From Rhizaria sp. SCN 62-66 (lineage: Eukaryota > Rhizaria, unplaced): 64,000 nt of DNA. Shown piece by piece: positions 15,001-25,604 of this stretch. Both the position numbers and the translations under genes were made by a program. The stretch spans positions 84,398 through 148,397 of the forward strand of contig MEDY01000022.1 of the NCBI GenBank assembly GCA_001724265.1. Direction: 5' to 3'. The notes below the pieces were generated by a model, which was given only the letters and a program-made list of their open reading frames with translations, did not search any database and was not told the DNA's origin. Numbering within the stretch: position 1 is the first letter of the stretch; each line of letters begins with the position of its first letter.

Positions 15001-15696
15001 GCTCGGGCTAGAGCTGGGTACGGCTGCCGTAGCACTGCTACGTGTGGTGGTGTAGTTGTCTGCATTTGATCTTGACGCAGGGCCACGAGCTGAGCCAGCA
15101 TCAGACTGTCCAGAGGCAACAGCAGGAGTAGCAGCGTTCGAGTTGCTGTTGCTGCTTGCAGGGGGGCGTGCGGGTCCGGCAACAACAACAGCAGCTGCAG
15201 CGTTTGCCGCTGCAATACCTGCGATGTTTGCGTTGATTGCGGTCTGGTGAAACACGTCATGCGGCACTGGAGCCATCACTCCCGCCGTCGCGCCCTCAGT
15301 TGTCAGTGTGAGCGCAGCCAGCAGCGGCGAGTGCTGCGGCTGCACATCGACTGCAGCGTGTGTTGCTGTCGCGGTGTTGTAGTGATGTTGGTGTTGAGAA
15401 AGCGCGAAGACGACGGCAGGTGTGTCGTCCTCATACACGGAGGGGACGACGTCGACGGCAGGGGAGAAACCGTCGCTGTCGCTGGGGTTAACGGTGAGCG
15501 CGGGGAACACGCCCGCAGTCCGCCCCGGCACAGCGAGCCCTGAGACTCCCACTGGCGAAGGTGCTGTGGTGGCCGCAGTGTTGACTCCGCCACTGGCAGC
15601 ACCGCTAGCGGCCGACGCTGCAGCGACGGCTGGCGACGATGGGGCAGGTTGGGACGCGGCAGGCAGGCCACTATGGCTAGGCCCAACAGGCTGCAT
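1..15696 (-). CDS. Giant low-complexity protein, at least 5,232 codons, three in-frame TAG codons, 3' end outside window
   Basis: One continuous minus-strand frame runs from the ATG at 15696 to the window edge and is interrupted only by TAG at 9814-9816, 2695-2697 and 148-150 (codons 1961, 4334, 5183). An in-frame TGA near 15790 with no ATG in between supports the start. The frame has no visible introns. The protein is rich in Ala, Ser, Thr and Asn, with Gln and Ser homopolymers. An Ala/Arg/Glu coiled coil lies at about residues 445-580, and one ankyrin-like stretch (DGATPLHRAVHGH) near residue 1135. More ordered islands occur, for example around plus 3550-3650 (WVNGYNYVTGAEDWFRR) and 1800-2200. 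I do not recognise a family. Codon use and GC content look the same on both sides of each TAG, so I treat this as one gene rather than three. Function is unknown; a large scaffold is only a guess. Confidence 0.75.
148..150 (-). other. In-frame TAG codon, probably Gln (giant gene, codon 5183)
   Basis: Reading on the minus strand, the residues before the TAG end in LQQ and those after begin QQHTLALAHAHS. The same frame stays open to the window edge with no further stop. The codon lies inside a run of CAG/CAA codons, one transition from CAG. Confidence 0.8.
2695..2697 (-). other. In-frame TAG codon, probably Gln (giant gene, codon 4334)
   Basis: The upstream frame ends RQQLQQQSS and the same frame continues RQHANNSNKQTKPQ into a further 830-codon open stretch. 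That downstream stretch has no nearby ATG, only a GTG 18 codons later, so a separate gene starting here is unlikely. Confidence 0.8.
9814..9816 (-). other. In-frame TAG codon, probably Gln (giant gene, codon 1961)
   Basis: The context is YRQRQQH, TAG, QQQHQQLAP, all in one frame and in the middle of a Gln/His tract. Open frames of 1,960 and 2,363 codons lie on either side. Confidence 0.85.
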
Positions 15697-16743
15697 ATGA
15701 TTTAAAGCGGTGGGAGCAAGCCCGAAGGCTGCTGTACGCTGTAAAGGGTGAAGTGACTGGGGTCGGTCTCGGTGGGAACGCTCTCAAGAGACTCCAGCAA
15801 AGGCGATTACAAACCTATAACAACCACAAATAAAAACAAAACAATAAACTTCAGCAACAAAGTAAATACACAAACGTGATAAGCTTGGTTTTTTGCATAC
15901 ACTTGAAATATTCAAAGAGCTTGGCAGCAAAGACAGCAAGTGGGAGTGTAGGCCAAAGTTGAGTCTGAATCTATCATCTTTCCTGTATGATAGTGAGACC
16001 TCTGAGTAGTTTTAAGCAATGGTGCAAATACATCGAGCCCGTATTAGTCGTGTATATGTGATATCAAGTTATTGCCCGAGATTACGGATCCTGCGTCGTA
16101 CAACTCGTGATGTTTTGAGTCACACACACGACCAATCCGATCTTGTGGTGTCGCTGTCTCATCCTGGCTGAAGTAATCCTTTTAGTCGTCATCGCCGTGT
16201 CAACGACGGCGCGCGCCCACCGCCAGCCTGCCGACTGAGCTGGCGCGAAGGGCCCCAAGACAACCTTACCTCTAGCGGGGCATCCTTGCACTCATTCTCT
16301 GCACGAGGCAGCTTATGGTTTTGTCTTTAATTGACGTGCAAATTTTAAATGCACCTGTTAGATTCTCTTTCAATTGATTTCTTGGTAAAAATTGCTGGTT
16401 GGAGCGCACTAAATGACTTCTTGTGGTGAGGGGCTCAAGGAGAAGCAATTTCCCCCCTCACCTTCATATCAAGCCCGTCTTGTGTCATCCAAGAGCTCGA
16501 TATGGTCTCATGGCGATTTTCGCAACTAATACCCGCTTGCATATATTGCGTTATTAGCTCACGTGCCGCGTTCATCCCGCGTTGAGGCATGTACGTTCGC
16601 TTTCCTCTCTTTTCGCTCATAACAAACCCACGCTCCTTCCGTACTGTTCTCTTTCTTAACTGCACCTGTTCCGCGTTAATCAAGGCGCTTGTCGCATCAA
16701 GTAACAGAAAAGGAGTGTATTCGCTTTTCTTTCTGTTTCGAAC
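15697..16743. other. Intergenic region between divergent giant gene and NOX gene
   Basis: About 1 kb, lower in GC than the flanking genes. It must hold the 5' ends and promoters of two divergent genes. Short ORFs here have no coding character. I see no RNA gene or repeat. Confidence 0.5.
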
Positions 16744-19700
16744 ATGTCGGCCCCCAAGGAGCGCGCTCGTGTCGAGGTACGTCTATCCCCTCCCAGAACT
16801 ACTCACACGTGCGTTATTCCACTCCATCCCGCTCTTATACGCTCATCCCACTGCTCTAAATCAATTGATTCGTATGCATCGCCTCTTCTTGTTGTTGTAT
16901 TTTCGTTATCACAGTACGACTACTCGCCGCAGTACCCTAACAGCGATGAGCTGACCCTCAAGGTAGGTGACATCGTCGAGATCGTCTCCCGCGAGAACGA
17001 AACCGACGGGTGGGTCACCGGCTCCATTAACGGCCGCCTCGGTGTCTTCCCGGGCAACTACGTTAAGACGCTCCCGCCCGCGGGCGCCGCGCCGCCGCCG
17101 CCGCCGCCGATGCCGAAGCAGGCTGTGGTATCTGCGCTGCCCGTGGTCTCCTCGGAGAACGTCAAGATCACGCTCGGGGGCGCCTCGCCGCCGCCGCCGC
17201 CGCCCTTCCAGCAGCAGCAGTCGCCGAAGTCGCCCGTGGGCTCGACTGCGCAGGGTATCCCGATGTCGTCCAGTACCAGCAGCGGACTCTCAGTCTCGTC
17301 CTCGACCAACGCGGCCTCGCCCGTCGGCTCCAACGTCCGCCTCGGCGGCAACGACAACGTGCGCCGCCGCCAGACGCTCATTGGGCTCTACGCCCACTAC
17401 TCGGCCATGATGTCCGGCTCCTTCTACTGCCTTACGGGCCTCGGGCTGCTGCTCTGGGGCGCCTGGGGCTTTTCCCCCTCGCCCATCTACGACGACCACG
17501 CCTCGCCCCCCGCGTTCGACATCCTCGACGCGTGCGTCGGCTTCTTCGCCTTCTTCTGCGGCTTCGGCATCCTGCTCTACGAGATCCGCTACGGCAAGGC
17601 GCGCGGCGGCGTCTCCCGTGTGCCCTGGCGCGGCATCCTCTACGTGCTCGCCGGCGTGCCCGGCTGTTTCGCGCTGCCCACCGCGATCGGCGCAGGTACG
17701 CTTTTCGTCTCGGCTATTCCTAACTTCTACTCGTCCTACCTCGGCGAGTTCTACCGCCCGCCGCTGCCGCCGCGCAAGCCGGCGGCGGGCAAGGCCGGTG
17801 AGGACGTCATGGAGGGCTTCTCGCGCGGCTCGCGCTGCCTGGCGCTCTTCGGCGGCCGCAACCCCGACAAGCAGGTGAGCCGCATCGTGTTCTTGGTTGC
17901 CTACATCGCGGCCAACGTTATCGTCGGTGCCTTCAACGCCAAGAACGCCTATGACGCGATCCAGACCATCAAGGACTTTAACGACGACAACCAGCGCAAC
18001 CCGAAAATCCCCCCCGTGGCCGACAAGCAGTACATGACCTACTGGGTCTGCGTGGCCAAGTTCTTCGGCGGCATGATGAACCTCAACTACTCGATCATCC
18101 TCATCCCCGTCGCGCACAGCGTCATCCGCTGGTTCGTCGACAACTCGCGCACGCGCACGTGGTATTCGTACATCATCCGCGGCATCCTCTGGTTCTTCCC
18201 CGTCGATGACGCCATCAAGCTCCACAAGCTCATCGCCTGGACGGCCTTCGCCGCCGCGATTGGCCACACCGTCGCGCACCTCTTCAACTACGTGCAGAAG
18301 TCGCAGCTGGTGTGGGACACCTTCGGCCCGGGCATCTGGGTCACGGGCATCCTGCTCGTGCTCATCATCTTCACTGTCTACCCGGCCACGCACGTCAACG
18401 TCAAGCGCGGGCACTTCGAGATCTTCTGGATTACGCACATGCTCTACGTGCCGCTCTTCGTGCTCACGCTCATCCACGGCAAGAACATGATCGGCCCCAA
18501 CTACTGGAAGTTCTTCATCGGTCCCGGCGTCATCTACCTCGGCGAGCGCATCTACCGTGAGGTTGCCACCCGCAAGCCCGTCAACGTCATCTCGGCCACG
18601 TTCATGTCCAACTCCGTGCTCTCCCTCGTCGTCGCCAAGTCCGGCGCGCTGGCCAAGTACACCGAGGGCCAGTACGCCTACATCTGCTGCCCCGCCATCT
18701 CGGGCCTTCAGTGGCACCCCTTCACCATCTCCTCCGCGCCCCAGGAGGACTGCGTCTCTTTCCACATCCGCGTTCAGGTACGAGTTTCAGAACGACATAC
18801 TCAGAATTCCCTGTGTGACTATATTTTAATTGTGTTTGTATCTCTCGATATCTACTTTTGATTTCTCAAAGCGACAGTATGTCCTTCATATCTTTTTTTA
18901 TTGTAAAATCTGACTCATTTTAGGACCGTGGCTCGTGGACGTTCAAGCTGCGTGAGTTCTTCCGCGTGCTCGGCGCCGGCACCAACAAGGCGTGCCTGAA
19001 GCTGGCCCACCTGGAGGACGGCCGCGCCGTGCCGGGCCTTATCGACGGCCCCAACGGTCTGCCCCTGTTGCGCATCCACGGCCCCTACGCGGCGCCCACG
19101 CAGCACTTTTGCGAGTACAACGAAGTCATGGTCTGCGCCTCAGGCATCGGCGTGACGCCGCTCGCGTCGGCGCTTAAGTCGATCGCGCACTTTCGCTGGC
19201 GCTTCTCGCTTGACCGCGCGTTCCCGGACTCGGCCACGTTCATTTGGGTCGTCGCCCACAAGGAGATCCCCTCGTTCCGCTGGCTTGTCCGCACCATCAA
19301 GGAGGCCGAGGACGCCGTGCTGAACCTCCAGTCCAAGGCGTCCAAGGAGAACAACAACCGGCGCATTAAGTTCCGCATCTTCATCACCTCGCACAGCAAG
19401 ACCGAGACAGAGCGCTATCTGCGCCTCAAGGAGGAGGAGCGCAACGCTGAGGACGCCGGACTTTGGGGCATGCCCTACGCCAGCAACGACACCGTGTCCA
19501 AGCTCTCGGTCAACTTCACCGAGCAGCAGCTGTATGACGCGCTGATGAGCCCCAAGGAGGGCACGCAGACGTTCGGCAACGTGCTTATCACGCTCGGCCG
19601 CCCTAAGTGGGACGAGATCTTTGGTGCCGTCCAGGACACCACCGCCGAGAAGGACGTCGGCGTCACCTTCTGCGGCAACCCGCTCATCGGCTCCGACATC

Positions 19701-19775
19701 AAGAACGCCTGCCTCAAGTTCTCCCACAAGGACAACGGCAAGATCAAGTGGCACCTCCACAAGGAGGTCTTCTAA
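16744..19775 (+). CDS. NOX: SH3 - p22phox-like - NADPH oxidase fusion protein
   Basis: Exons 16744-16776, 16915-18777 and 18924-19775 give 915 aa and a TAA stop. Order: SH3 domain at residues 12-64 (YDYSPQYPNSDEL, then WVTG, GVFPGNYV); Pro runs near 70-78 and 103-108; a four-helix module at about 165-290 resembling p22phox/CYBA (ILLYEIRYGKARGG, then a hydrophobic hairpin) followed by RPPLPPRKP (292-300), a PxxPx+ SH3 ligand; then a full NOX core. The core has haem histidine pairs at 448/462 and 519/532 (spacing 14 and 13, as in gp91phox), FAD motif HPFTISSAP near 612, NADPH motif GIGVTP near 706, CGNP near 882 and a C-terminal Phe. It should pass electrons from NADPH across a membrane to O2, making superoxide. 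No EF hands are seen. NOX identity is firm; the p22phox call rests on pattern similarity recalled without a search. Confidence 0.93.
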
Positions 19776-20413
19776 GGCGTTCTCTTTTACTCTTTTAGAG
19801 CTAGTGGAGAACAGTCTCTCGAGTACAAGTAACTTAAGCTTTCTTTTGCGTCAAACACGGATTAACCTCATTATTTGACAATGAACTCGGTCTGCCTGAC
19901 TGCATCTGTGCGTCATTCATATTCATGAGGCTGATGCCGCAAGACGCGTAAGGCTTTTATCTCTTACTGTTTTTTTTTATTTTCCTTCTTCACGTTTGTT
20001 TTGTATACTTTGTTGTTTTTGCTGTTAATCTTTTCGGGTTGATTTTGCTTTTTATTCCTTCACTATCCATATCTCCTTTTCACTTTTACAACAAGCGATT
20101 GGTATGCATTTCGTCATACAATCAGCCCCACTGTTGTGGCTGATGTGCGTTTTGTGTGGATGAATCGATTACCAACTCATCACAAGTTTTCCTTTTACTC
20201 ATACTACTCGTTGTTTGATAAAGAATACTAATATAATATAACCATACAAATATTCAGTATTAGACAATAACATCTCCGAACACTTCTTCTTTAAGTTGAC
20301 CGACTGACGCTTTTTCAAGTTGTTGTTGCTTTTAGTCACGTAACTTGAATCCTTCTGCAAGCGCACTTACCGTCGTGAAAGCGAGGTAATATCAGGCGGA
20401 CTATCAAGAGAAT
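19776..20413. other. Intergenic, T-rich
   Basis: Holds the 3' end of the NOX gene and the 5' region of the secreted-protein gene. T-rich runs occur near 19969-20050. I see no gene or RNA. Confidence 0.5.
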
Positions 20414-22093
20414 ATGACTCTCTTGCTCGTGTGCCTCATGCTCCTGCAGATTGTGAATGCTAGCAGCTTGTTTAATTCTTTGCAATTCAGCAATTCACAA
20501 CAGCAGCAGCCGCAGCTTCAAGAACACTTCTTTGATCGACGCGCCACGTTTCAAAACATCAACCCATCGCAGCATCAGCAGCAAATCGCCCTTGCATAGC
20601 AGTCTCCGCAGCAACGACAGCAGCTGCTGGACCAACAACTGCAGCAGCAGCAGGCACAACAGCAAGCGTCAAAAGAGATTCATCAGAACCCTCAGGGCCC
20701 CATGCCGAGGCTGCGGCCGGATACAACCTCTGGACTCGATCTCTGTTATGCGTTAGTTGATACAAGCTACAGCGCACCGCCGGTGCTTGAAATAGCCGGA
20801 CGTGGGCCATCGGTGTACACAGCTCCCAGCTACGGTGGCTACGGCGGCTCCAATGGCGGCAACGGGCTGGTGAGTAGAGGCGGCAGTTTGCAAGGACAGA
20901 TTCCGGTGCAACAAATGCCGCAACAGCCAATTCAGCAAAGTCTGCGGCTTGGTATACCGTTTTCATTTGAATATAGTGGATACAAGCCGCTATCTCCACT
21001 ATCAAGCGTGTCCAACGATATTTTAACTCGAATCAACTTGCTATCGTCGAGCGAACTGTCACAAACGCACACGTTCGTGACTCAGCAACAGCCGTATCAA
21101 TCATATCCTCTGCAGCAACAACAGCCCTATTACCAGCCTGCTCCGACTTACCCTGTTAAACAGCCGTCGTATCAAAAACCGGCGCCGCCTGCAGTCACCG
21201 CGATCTCTGGTTACCGAGGCACGTACAACAACTACGGCCCTCCCATCCAGTACTACCACGGCGACGGATATGGCTACGCTGATGCAACGTATGAGTTCTC
21301 GTATCTACCAAAGTACGACTATTACCAGCCGCCGACTTACACACCGCCGCCGCAACCCACTTACTCTCAGCCGCAGTCGGCATACGGAAGCAACGGCGGG
21401 TACAGTAGCGGAAGCTACAACAGCGGCGTCCCGCAGTCCGGAGCGCAGCCCATCATCGCCGAGGCGAGCGACGTCGCCGACGTGTACTGGGCGCAGGAGC
21501 GGCTGCACCAGCTGGACCGGCAGCGCGTTGTAAATGATGCCGCGGGCGTGGGACAGGGGCTGCCGCAGACGCGCCTGATGGGGCAGGGCATCGGGGTGCG
21601 GCGCTTTTCGCTTGACACACCAGCGCCAGCAACTCATCCCCAGCTTTTTTTGTCCGGACACGGCACGAACACGCTTGCGGTGTCATATGGCGGCGCTCCA
21701 GCGATGTCCTACGGCAAGGGTCTCTCTTCGTCCAAGGGAATGCAATCCTCTCAGCAAATGCAGCAGCTGCAGGGTAGCACGTACATCGGGGACAAGCCAA
21801 GCACGTACACTGGCAGTAGCAACACAGGGATGCACTATGGCTACAACAACGCATACAGCGGCGCAAATAGCAACTACAATGGTTACAGTGGTTCCAATAG
21901 CTACAGCGGCGGCTATAATACGCCACAGTACACGACAGTCCGACCCATCGAAGAGTTCCGAATCCCGTTCAACACCGGCGGGGTAATGGTGGGACGCAAC
22001 GGGCTCGGTGGCAGGGATGCGGGCGGCAGCAACAACTGGGGCATCAGGTCAGAGTTCAACGACGGCAACTCGTGGGGGTGGGGAATCAACTGA
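20414..22093 (+). CDS. Secreted Tyr/Gly/Gln/Ser-rich protein with in-frame TAG
   Basis: A single exon of 559 aa, if TAG at 20597-20599 (codon 62) is sense, ending in TGA. The N-terminus MTLLLVCLMLLQIVNASS is a strong signal peptide. A Gln-rich segment (about residues 25-90) follows, then a Tyr/Pro/Gln region with PTYTPPPQPTYSQPQ-type sequence, then a Tyr/Gly/Ser/Asn region with repeated YSG, YNG and YGY units. No catalytic domain is seen. The composition resembles extracellular matrix, cell-coat or adhesive proteins in general; function is inferred from composition only. After the TAG the frame reads QSPQQRQQLLDQQ, and the first later ATG is 34 codons on without a signal peptide, which supports one gene rather than two. 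Confidence 0.75.
20597..20599 (+). other. In-frame TAG codon, probably Gln (secreted protein, codon 62)
   Basis: The frame reads QQQIALA, TAG, QSPQQRQQ in a Gln-rich tract. The signal peptide lies only upstream and the long body only downstream, so a true stop would leave a 61-residue product and an orphan frame. Confidence 0.8.
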
Positions 22094-22556
22094 GTCATCG
22101 TGAAGATATCACCATTGATCGTATCTCATAGAAAGCGATCCAGGTATGATATCTAGATTGTTGAATGCATTGTACGTATGCAATAATGTGTGAGTGTGTA
22201 TTTTGTGAACATCACAAGGAATAGGAGGCCTTTTTTGTTGTTGCTTAGAGCAACTTGTGACTGCAATGACGAGAGTTCACGAATAAATTATGTGTGTTTG
22301 AAGACAGAAACAAGACTGAATATTGATTAGCATGCATTTCTACATATATGCATCCTACTGCTCACTAGAACTGTTAGTTACGATGTGTTGTACTGGATGA
22401 CTCGTCGAAAAACTACGAAAGCAGCGAGCTCACTCTCACAAAGCTAAAACAAGGCACAGATCGCACAACACCGCCAATCACCGAAATATCACAACATCGG
22501 GGTGATGATGTACACTGCTTCGACTGCTTTGTGATGTCTCATCGACAAGTGTAGTC
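22094..22556. other. Convergent intergenic region with polyadenylation-type signal
   Basis: Lies between two gene 3' ends. AATAAA at 22282-22287 is placed for the plus-strand secreted-protein gene. Nothing else was recognised. Confidence 0.5.
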
Positions 22557-22961
22557 TTAGTGACAGCCGCGGACCTGGGAGCTCTTGATGAGGTCAAGGT
22601 TTTTCTCCGCTTTGCGCACAAGGAACTCGACCTTGAGGATCTGCTTGCGGGGCACGTCCTTGTTCATGCGGAACTCCTCTGTGAGAAAGCCATGTAAAAC
22701 GCAGAAAGCAGAAATTGAGAGTGAAAGGACGTGAGCGGATGTCTCGGCGAGTGTGGGTTAAAACGAGGAGGTTATCGGCTAGACGCGGGAGTGTACAGAG
22801 ACAGTAGGAGGCAAGTTGAGCGTACCCTTAACGGCGGAGGTGATAGAAGGATCCTTGCCTTTAGCACAGCGCAGCATCTGGCGATAGAGCGAGAGGATGT
22901 GCACCTGTGCGGGGCTCTTGGCGGACGCCAGCGCGGTCGTGGTCTTGAGCAGGGACGACAT
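22557..22961 (-). CDS. SDHAF1: SDHAF1-like LYR-motif succinate dehydrogenase assembly factor
   Basis: Exons 22826-22961 and 22557-22678 (minus strand) join in phase 1 across a 147-nt GTACGC...CACAG intron, giving 85 aa and TAA. The protein has the LYR motif early (SLYRQMLRCAKGKD), then a short second half (KEEFRMNKDVPRKQ, KVEFLVRKAEKNLDLIK) matching the layout of SDHAF1/Sdh6: a small mitochondrial matrix protein, LYR, an arginine-rich middle and a conserved last helix. In that family the protein helps deliver Fe-S clusters to the SDHB subunit of complex II. Length fits the family. A different LYRM protein is the main alternative. Confidence 0.75.
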
Positions 22962-23292
22962 CGCGGTTATGTGCGGGGTGCGCGACAAGATGTGTCTTCC
23001 AAAAGTAATTAAAAGAGGGAAATTGACCTTCAACAAAGAGGTAACTGATGGGAGGCCTGTGTGTTGTTTAACGGTCAGAGCAGCGAGTTCCACTTGCCGA
23101 AAGTCGATCACCCCATCCCTGCCCCAAGCCGAACCACAACCGTCGGACAAACGAGCCTGCGTTTTCGCAAGAAACAGTGCCTATGCCTATGAAACAAACG
23201 CAGAAAGAAATAATCGTTATGTATTGATGCCATTTGGCTGTTGATAAAATCGAATTTACACTTATAATCGAATCACTACTTCATGACCGCGC
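22962..23292. other. Intergenic region, 331 nt
   Basis: Lies upstream of the SDHAF1-like gene and downstream of the RBM26/27-like gene, both on the minus strand. No feature seen. Confidence 0.4.
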
Positions 23293-24988
23293 TCAAACAG
23301 CGCCGCCCGTGAACCGCTTAGCACGGTCTCCCTTGGCCTTCTCCTCTTTGAGTTTGTCGATCTCGGTCTTGACGGCATCCAGTTGCTTCCCCAGCGCCGC
23401 AACATGACCCTTAAGCGTCGCCTTCTCCTCCGCGGGCATCTCGGCGCCCGCGGCAAGGATCTTCTTGGCGATCTCTTTGCGCTTCTCGATGATGGTCGAC
23501 ATAAACTGGGCCTTGGAGAGGATGTTGCGGTCGACGGCAGCGAAGTACTCCGCAGTGCCTGCCGCGCGGGACACGGCGCTAGGGCCAGCGCCCGCAGCAG
23601 CAGCAGCACCAGCAGAGCCAGGGCCGCTCTTGAAGCCAGGCTTCGCAGTCGCAGACTCACTGTCGGGCGCAGCGGCAGCGGCAGCGGCGGCCTGAGGAGC
23701 GGCGGCGGCGGGCTGGCCGTCAGTCATCGACGGCTGTCCATCACTCGTCATGCCCATCGGACCCCCCGGCTGGCCGTCACTGGCGACACGGTTCGCAGCG
23801 GCAGAGGCGGCGCCAAAGGGCTTCTTGCCGGGCTTGAAGTGACCGTGGGCACCGTGGGTTCCCTGCGCACCCGCGGCGGCGGCGGCGGCGAGCGCCTGCT
23901 GCTGCATCATGGCCATCATCTGCATCTGCTGCTGCTGCTGCAACTGCTGGATTTGCTTCTTGAGCTCAGCGACCGCACTAGCCTCCTTGTCGCCAGAGGA
24001 ATGCCCCGCCTGCTTACTATGAGGGCCGTGGTTGTAGTGCTGGTCACGGTCACTCCTGTCACGGCCACCGCCCTGACCCCGCTGTTGCTGCTGCTCACGG
24101 TCACCCTGACTTCGCTGCTCACGGTCACCTTGCCGCTGCTCACGGTCAAACCCCTGCTCGCGCTGCCACCCAACCCCGACGCCCGCGATGCCCGCCAAAA
24201 CAAGCCCGGTCGCACCAGCAGCGCCCGCGGCAGCGCCGGTGGCAGCGGTGACGCCGGCCTTGACGCCGCCGTTGCCGTCCGCGATGGCGCCGAAGCGCGC
24301 GCCCTCGGCCGCCAGCGCCCGCAGCGCCTGCTCCGCGGCCACGCGCGAGGTGAAGGTGACCGTGAGCGCGCGGCCCGACGGCGCGGGCCCGTGGGCGGCG
24401 ACGCCCGGATACCGCGCCGACACCGCGCCCGCGATCTCGCCCAGCGAGGACAACGACTGCGAGGCCGGGTGTCGCGCGAAGTAGGACTGCGGCAGCGAGA
24501 AGCGCAGAGTGCGCGCGTTGCCGTTGTACTCCAGCGCCCCCGTGCTGCCGCCAGAGTTGCCGCCCGCGCTGCCGCTGACGGTGCTCTCGCCGCGGCCACT
24601 GTAGCTCTCGCTGGGGATGTCGTTGTGGACGCTGAAGGTTTGGGGGCCGTCGTTGGCGATGGTGTTCTTCTTGACAACAATACGGCGACGAGGCGCTCCG
24701 TCATCGGCCGCACTGGCGCCGCCAGAGTTGTTGCTCGATGCGGCGTGTGCGTCGGTGGAGTCGGAGCCAAACGCAGCGTGCACGGCGTTCGCACCTGTGT
24801 TAGCGCTGCTCGCGTTGGGGCCTGCGTTGGAGCCTGCGGCGGTCTTGATGCTGCGGCCGCTGCCGGCTGCGGCTGCACTGGGACCGCTCGCGCTCGTGTT
24901 GCCTGAGATAATGTGCGAGTCGAGAGTGGGGGTAGCGCGGACGGGGGCAACGCGGCCAATGCCAGAGACTGCGGACTGAAACAGACGA

Positions 24989-25039
<51 letters not shown>

Positions 25040-25604
25040 TGATGCTTAGACTGGCTCTGTTGTGCGGCGGCATTAAGAGCGACGCCGCCGATCATGCTGG
25101 GGATCGTGGGAGAGCTCGCAACGGGCGTCGCGGTAGGGGGCTCTGCGGCGGGGGGCGCCGCGGCGGGGGGCACGGAGACTGAGAGCGGCGGGGCCTGTGC
25201 AGAGTCAGCGGCAGTCTCAGCAGGGCGCTGGGAGGCGATCCACGGGAACATCTTGTCGATAAACGCATCAAGAAGCTCTAAAAACAAAAAATAAAAGAGA
25301 ATCAAGAAGCATGTACAATGTGAGCATTGTTTAGTTTCAAGAAATGGAGAGGGGTCGTGTGAAAGTTTGAAAAAGCGATTATGGACAGAACAATCCGTTG
25401 TGATGTGGACGTACCTTGCTCAACGAACTCGGATAGCTCCTTGGCGACGGCGATGCGCATGTCCGCCTCGTGGCCCTCTTCGCTGAGCACGGCGACAACG
25501 AACTGCGCGAGCATCTGCGGGTCAACCGTCTCCATAGTCGTGAACTCGGCCGTCGCCCAGTCTTCGAGGCGCTCGCCGAGCGCTTTGTCGATCCAGGGGG
25601 CCAT
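23293..25604 (-). CDS. RBM26/RBM27-like RNA-binding protein (PWI-like domain, RRM-like domain, C-terminal coiled coil)
   Basis: Exons 25415-25604 and 23293-25277 (minus) join across a 137-nt intron starting GTACGT, giving 724 aa and TGA. Residues 1-85 form a helical PWI-like domain (WIDKALGERLEDWA, VAVLSEEG, ELLDAFIDKMFPWI) as at the N-terminus of RBM26/27. A Gln tract of about 17 encoded by a CAG repeat follows. Residues about 315-390 form an RRM-like fold (TLRFSLPQSYF ... ALTVTFTSRVAAEQALRAL). The C-terminus (about 650-715) is a coiled coil. RBM26/27 act in nuclear poly(A) RNA turnover with ZC3H3 and MTR4. No cysteine-based CCCH finger is visible, unlike animal RBM26/27. Family call is moderate. 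Confidence 0.6.
24991..25040. repeat. CTG/CAG trinucleotide repeat encoding poly-Gln
   Basis: About 16 near-perfect CTG units on the plus strand (CAG in the coding sense) inside the RBM26/27-like gene, followed by an interrupted end with CAA. Such tracts usually vary in length between strains. Confidence 0.9.

Noticed and set aside
148-15696. Three separate minus-strand genes (9814-15696, 2695-9786, 148-2640)
   Set aside because: All three are in the same frame, separated only by single TAG codons in or beside Gln tracts. Two of the supposed starts lack a proper upstream region, and one has only a GTG.
16435-16683. Short minus-strand ORF upstream of NOX
   Set aside because: It lacks the codon bias of real genes here, has no domain and overlaps the likely promoter region.
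17290-18765. Long minus-strand ORF antisense to NOX
   Set aside because: It is a shadow of a GC-rich coding frame; its Val/Asp/Glu/Gly/Arg-rich product mirrors the NOX codons.
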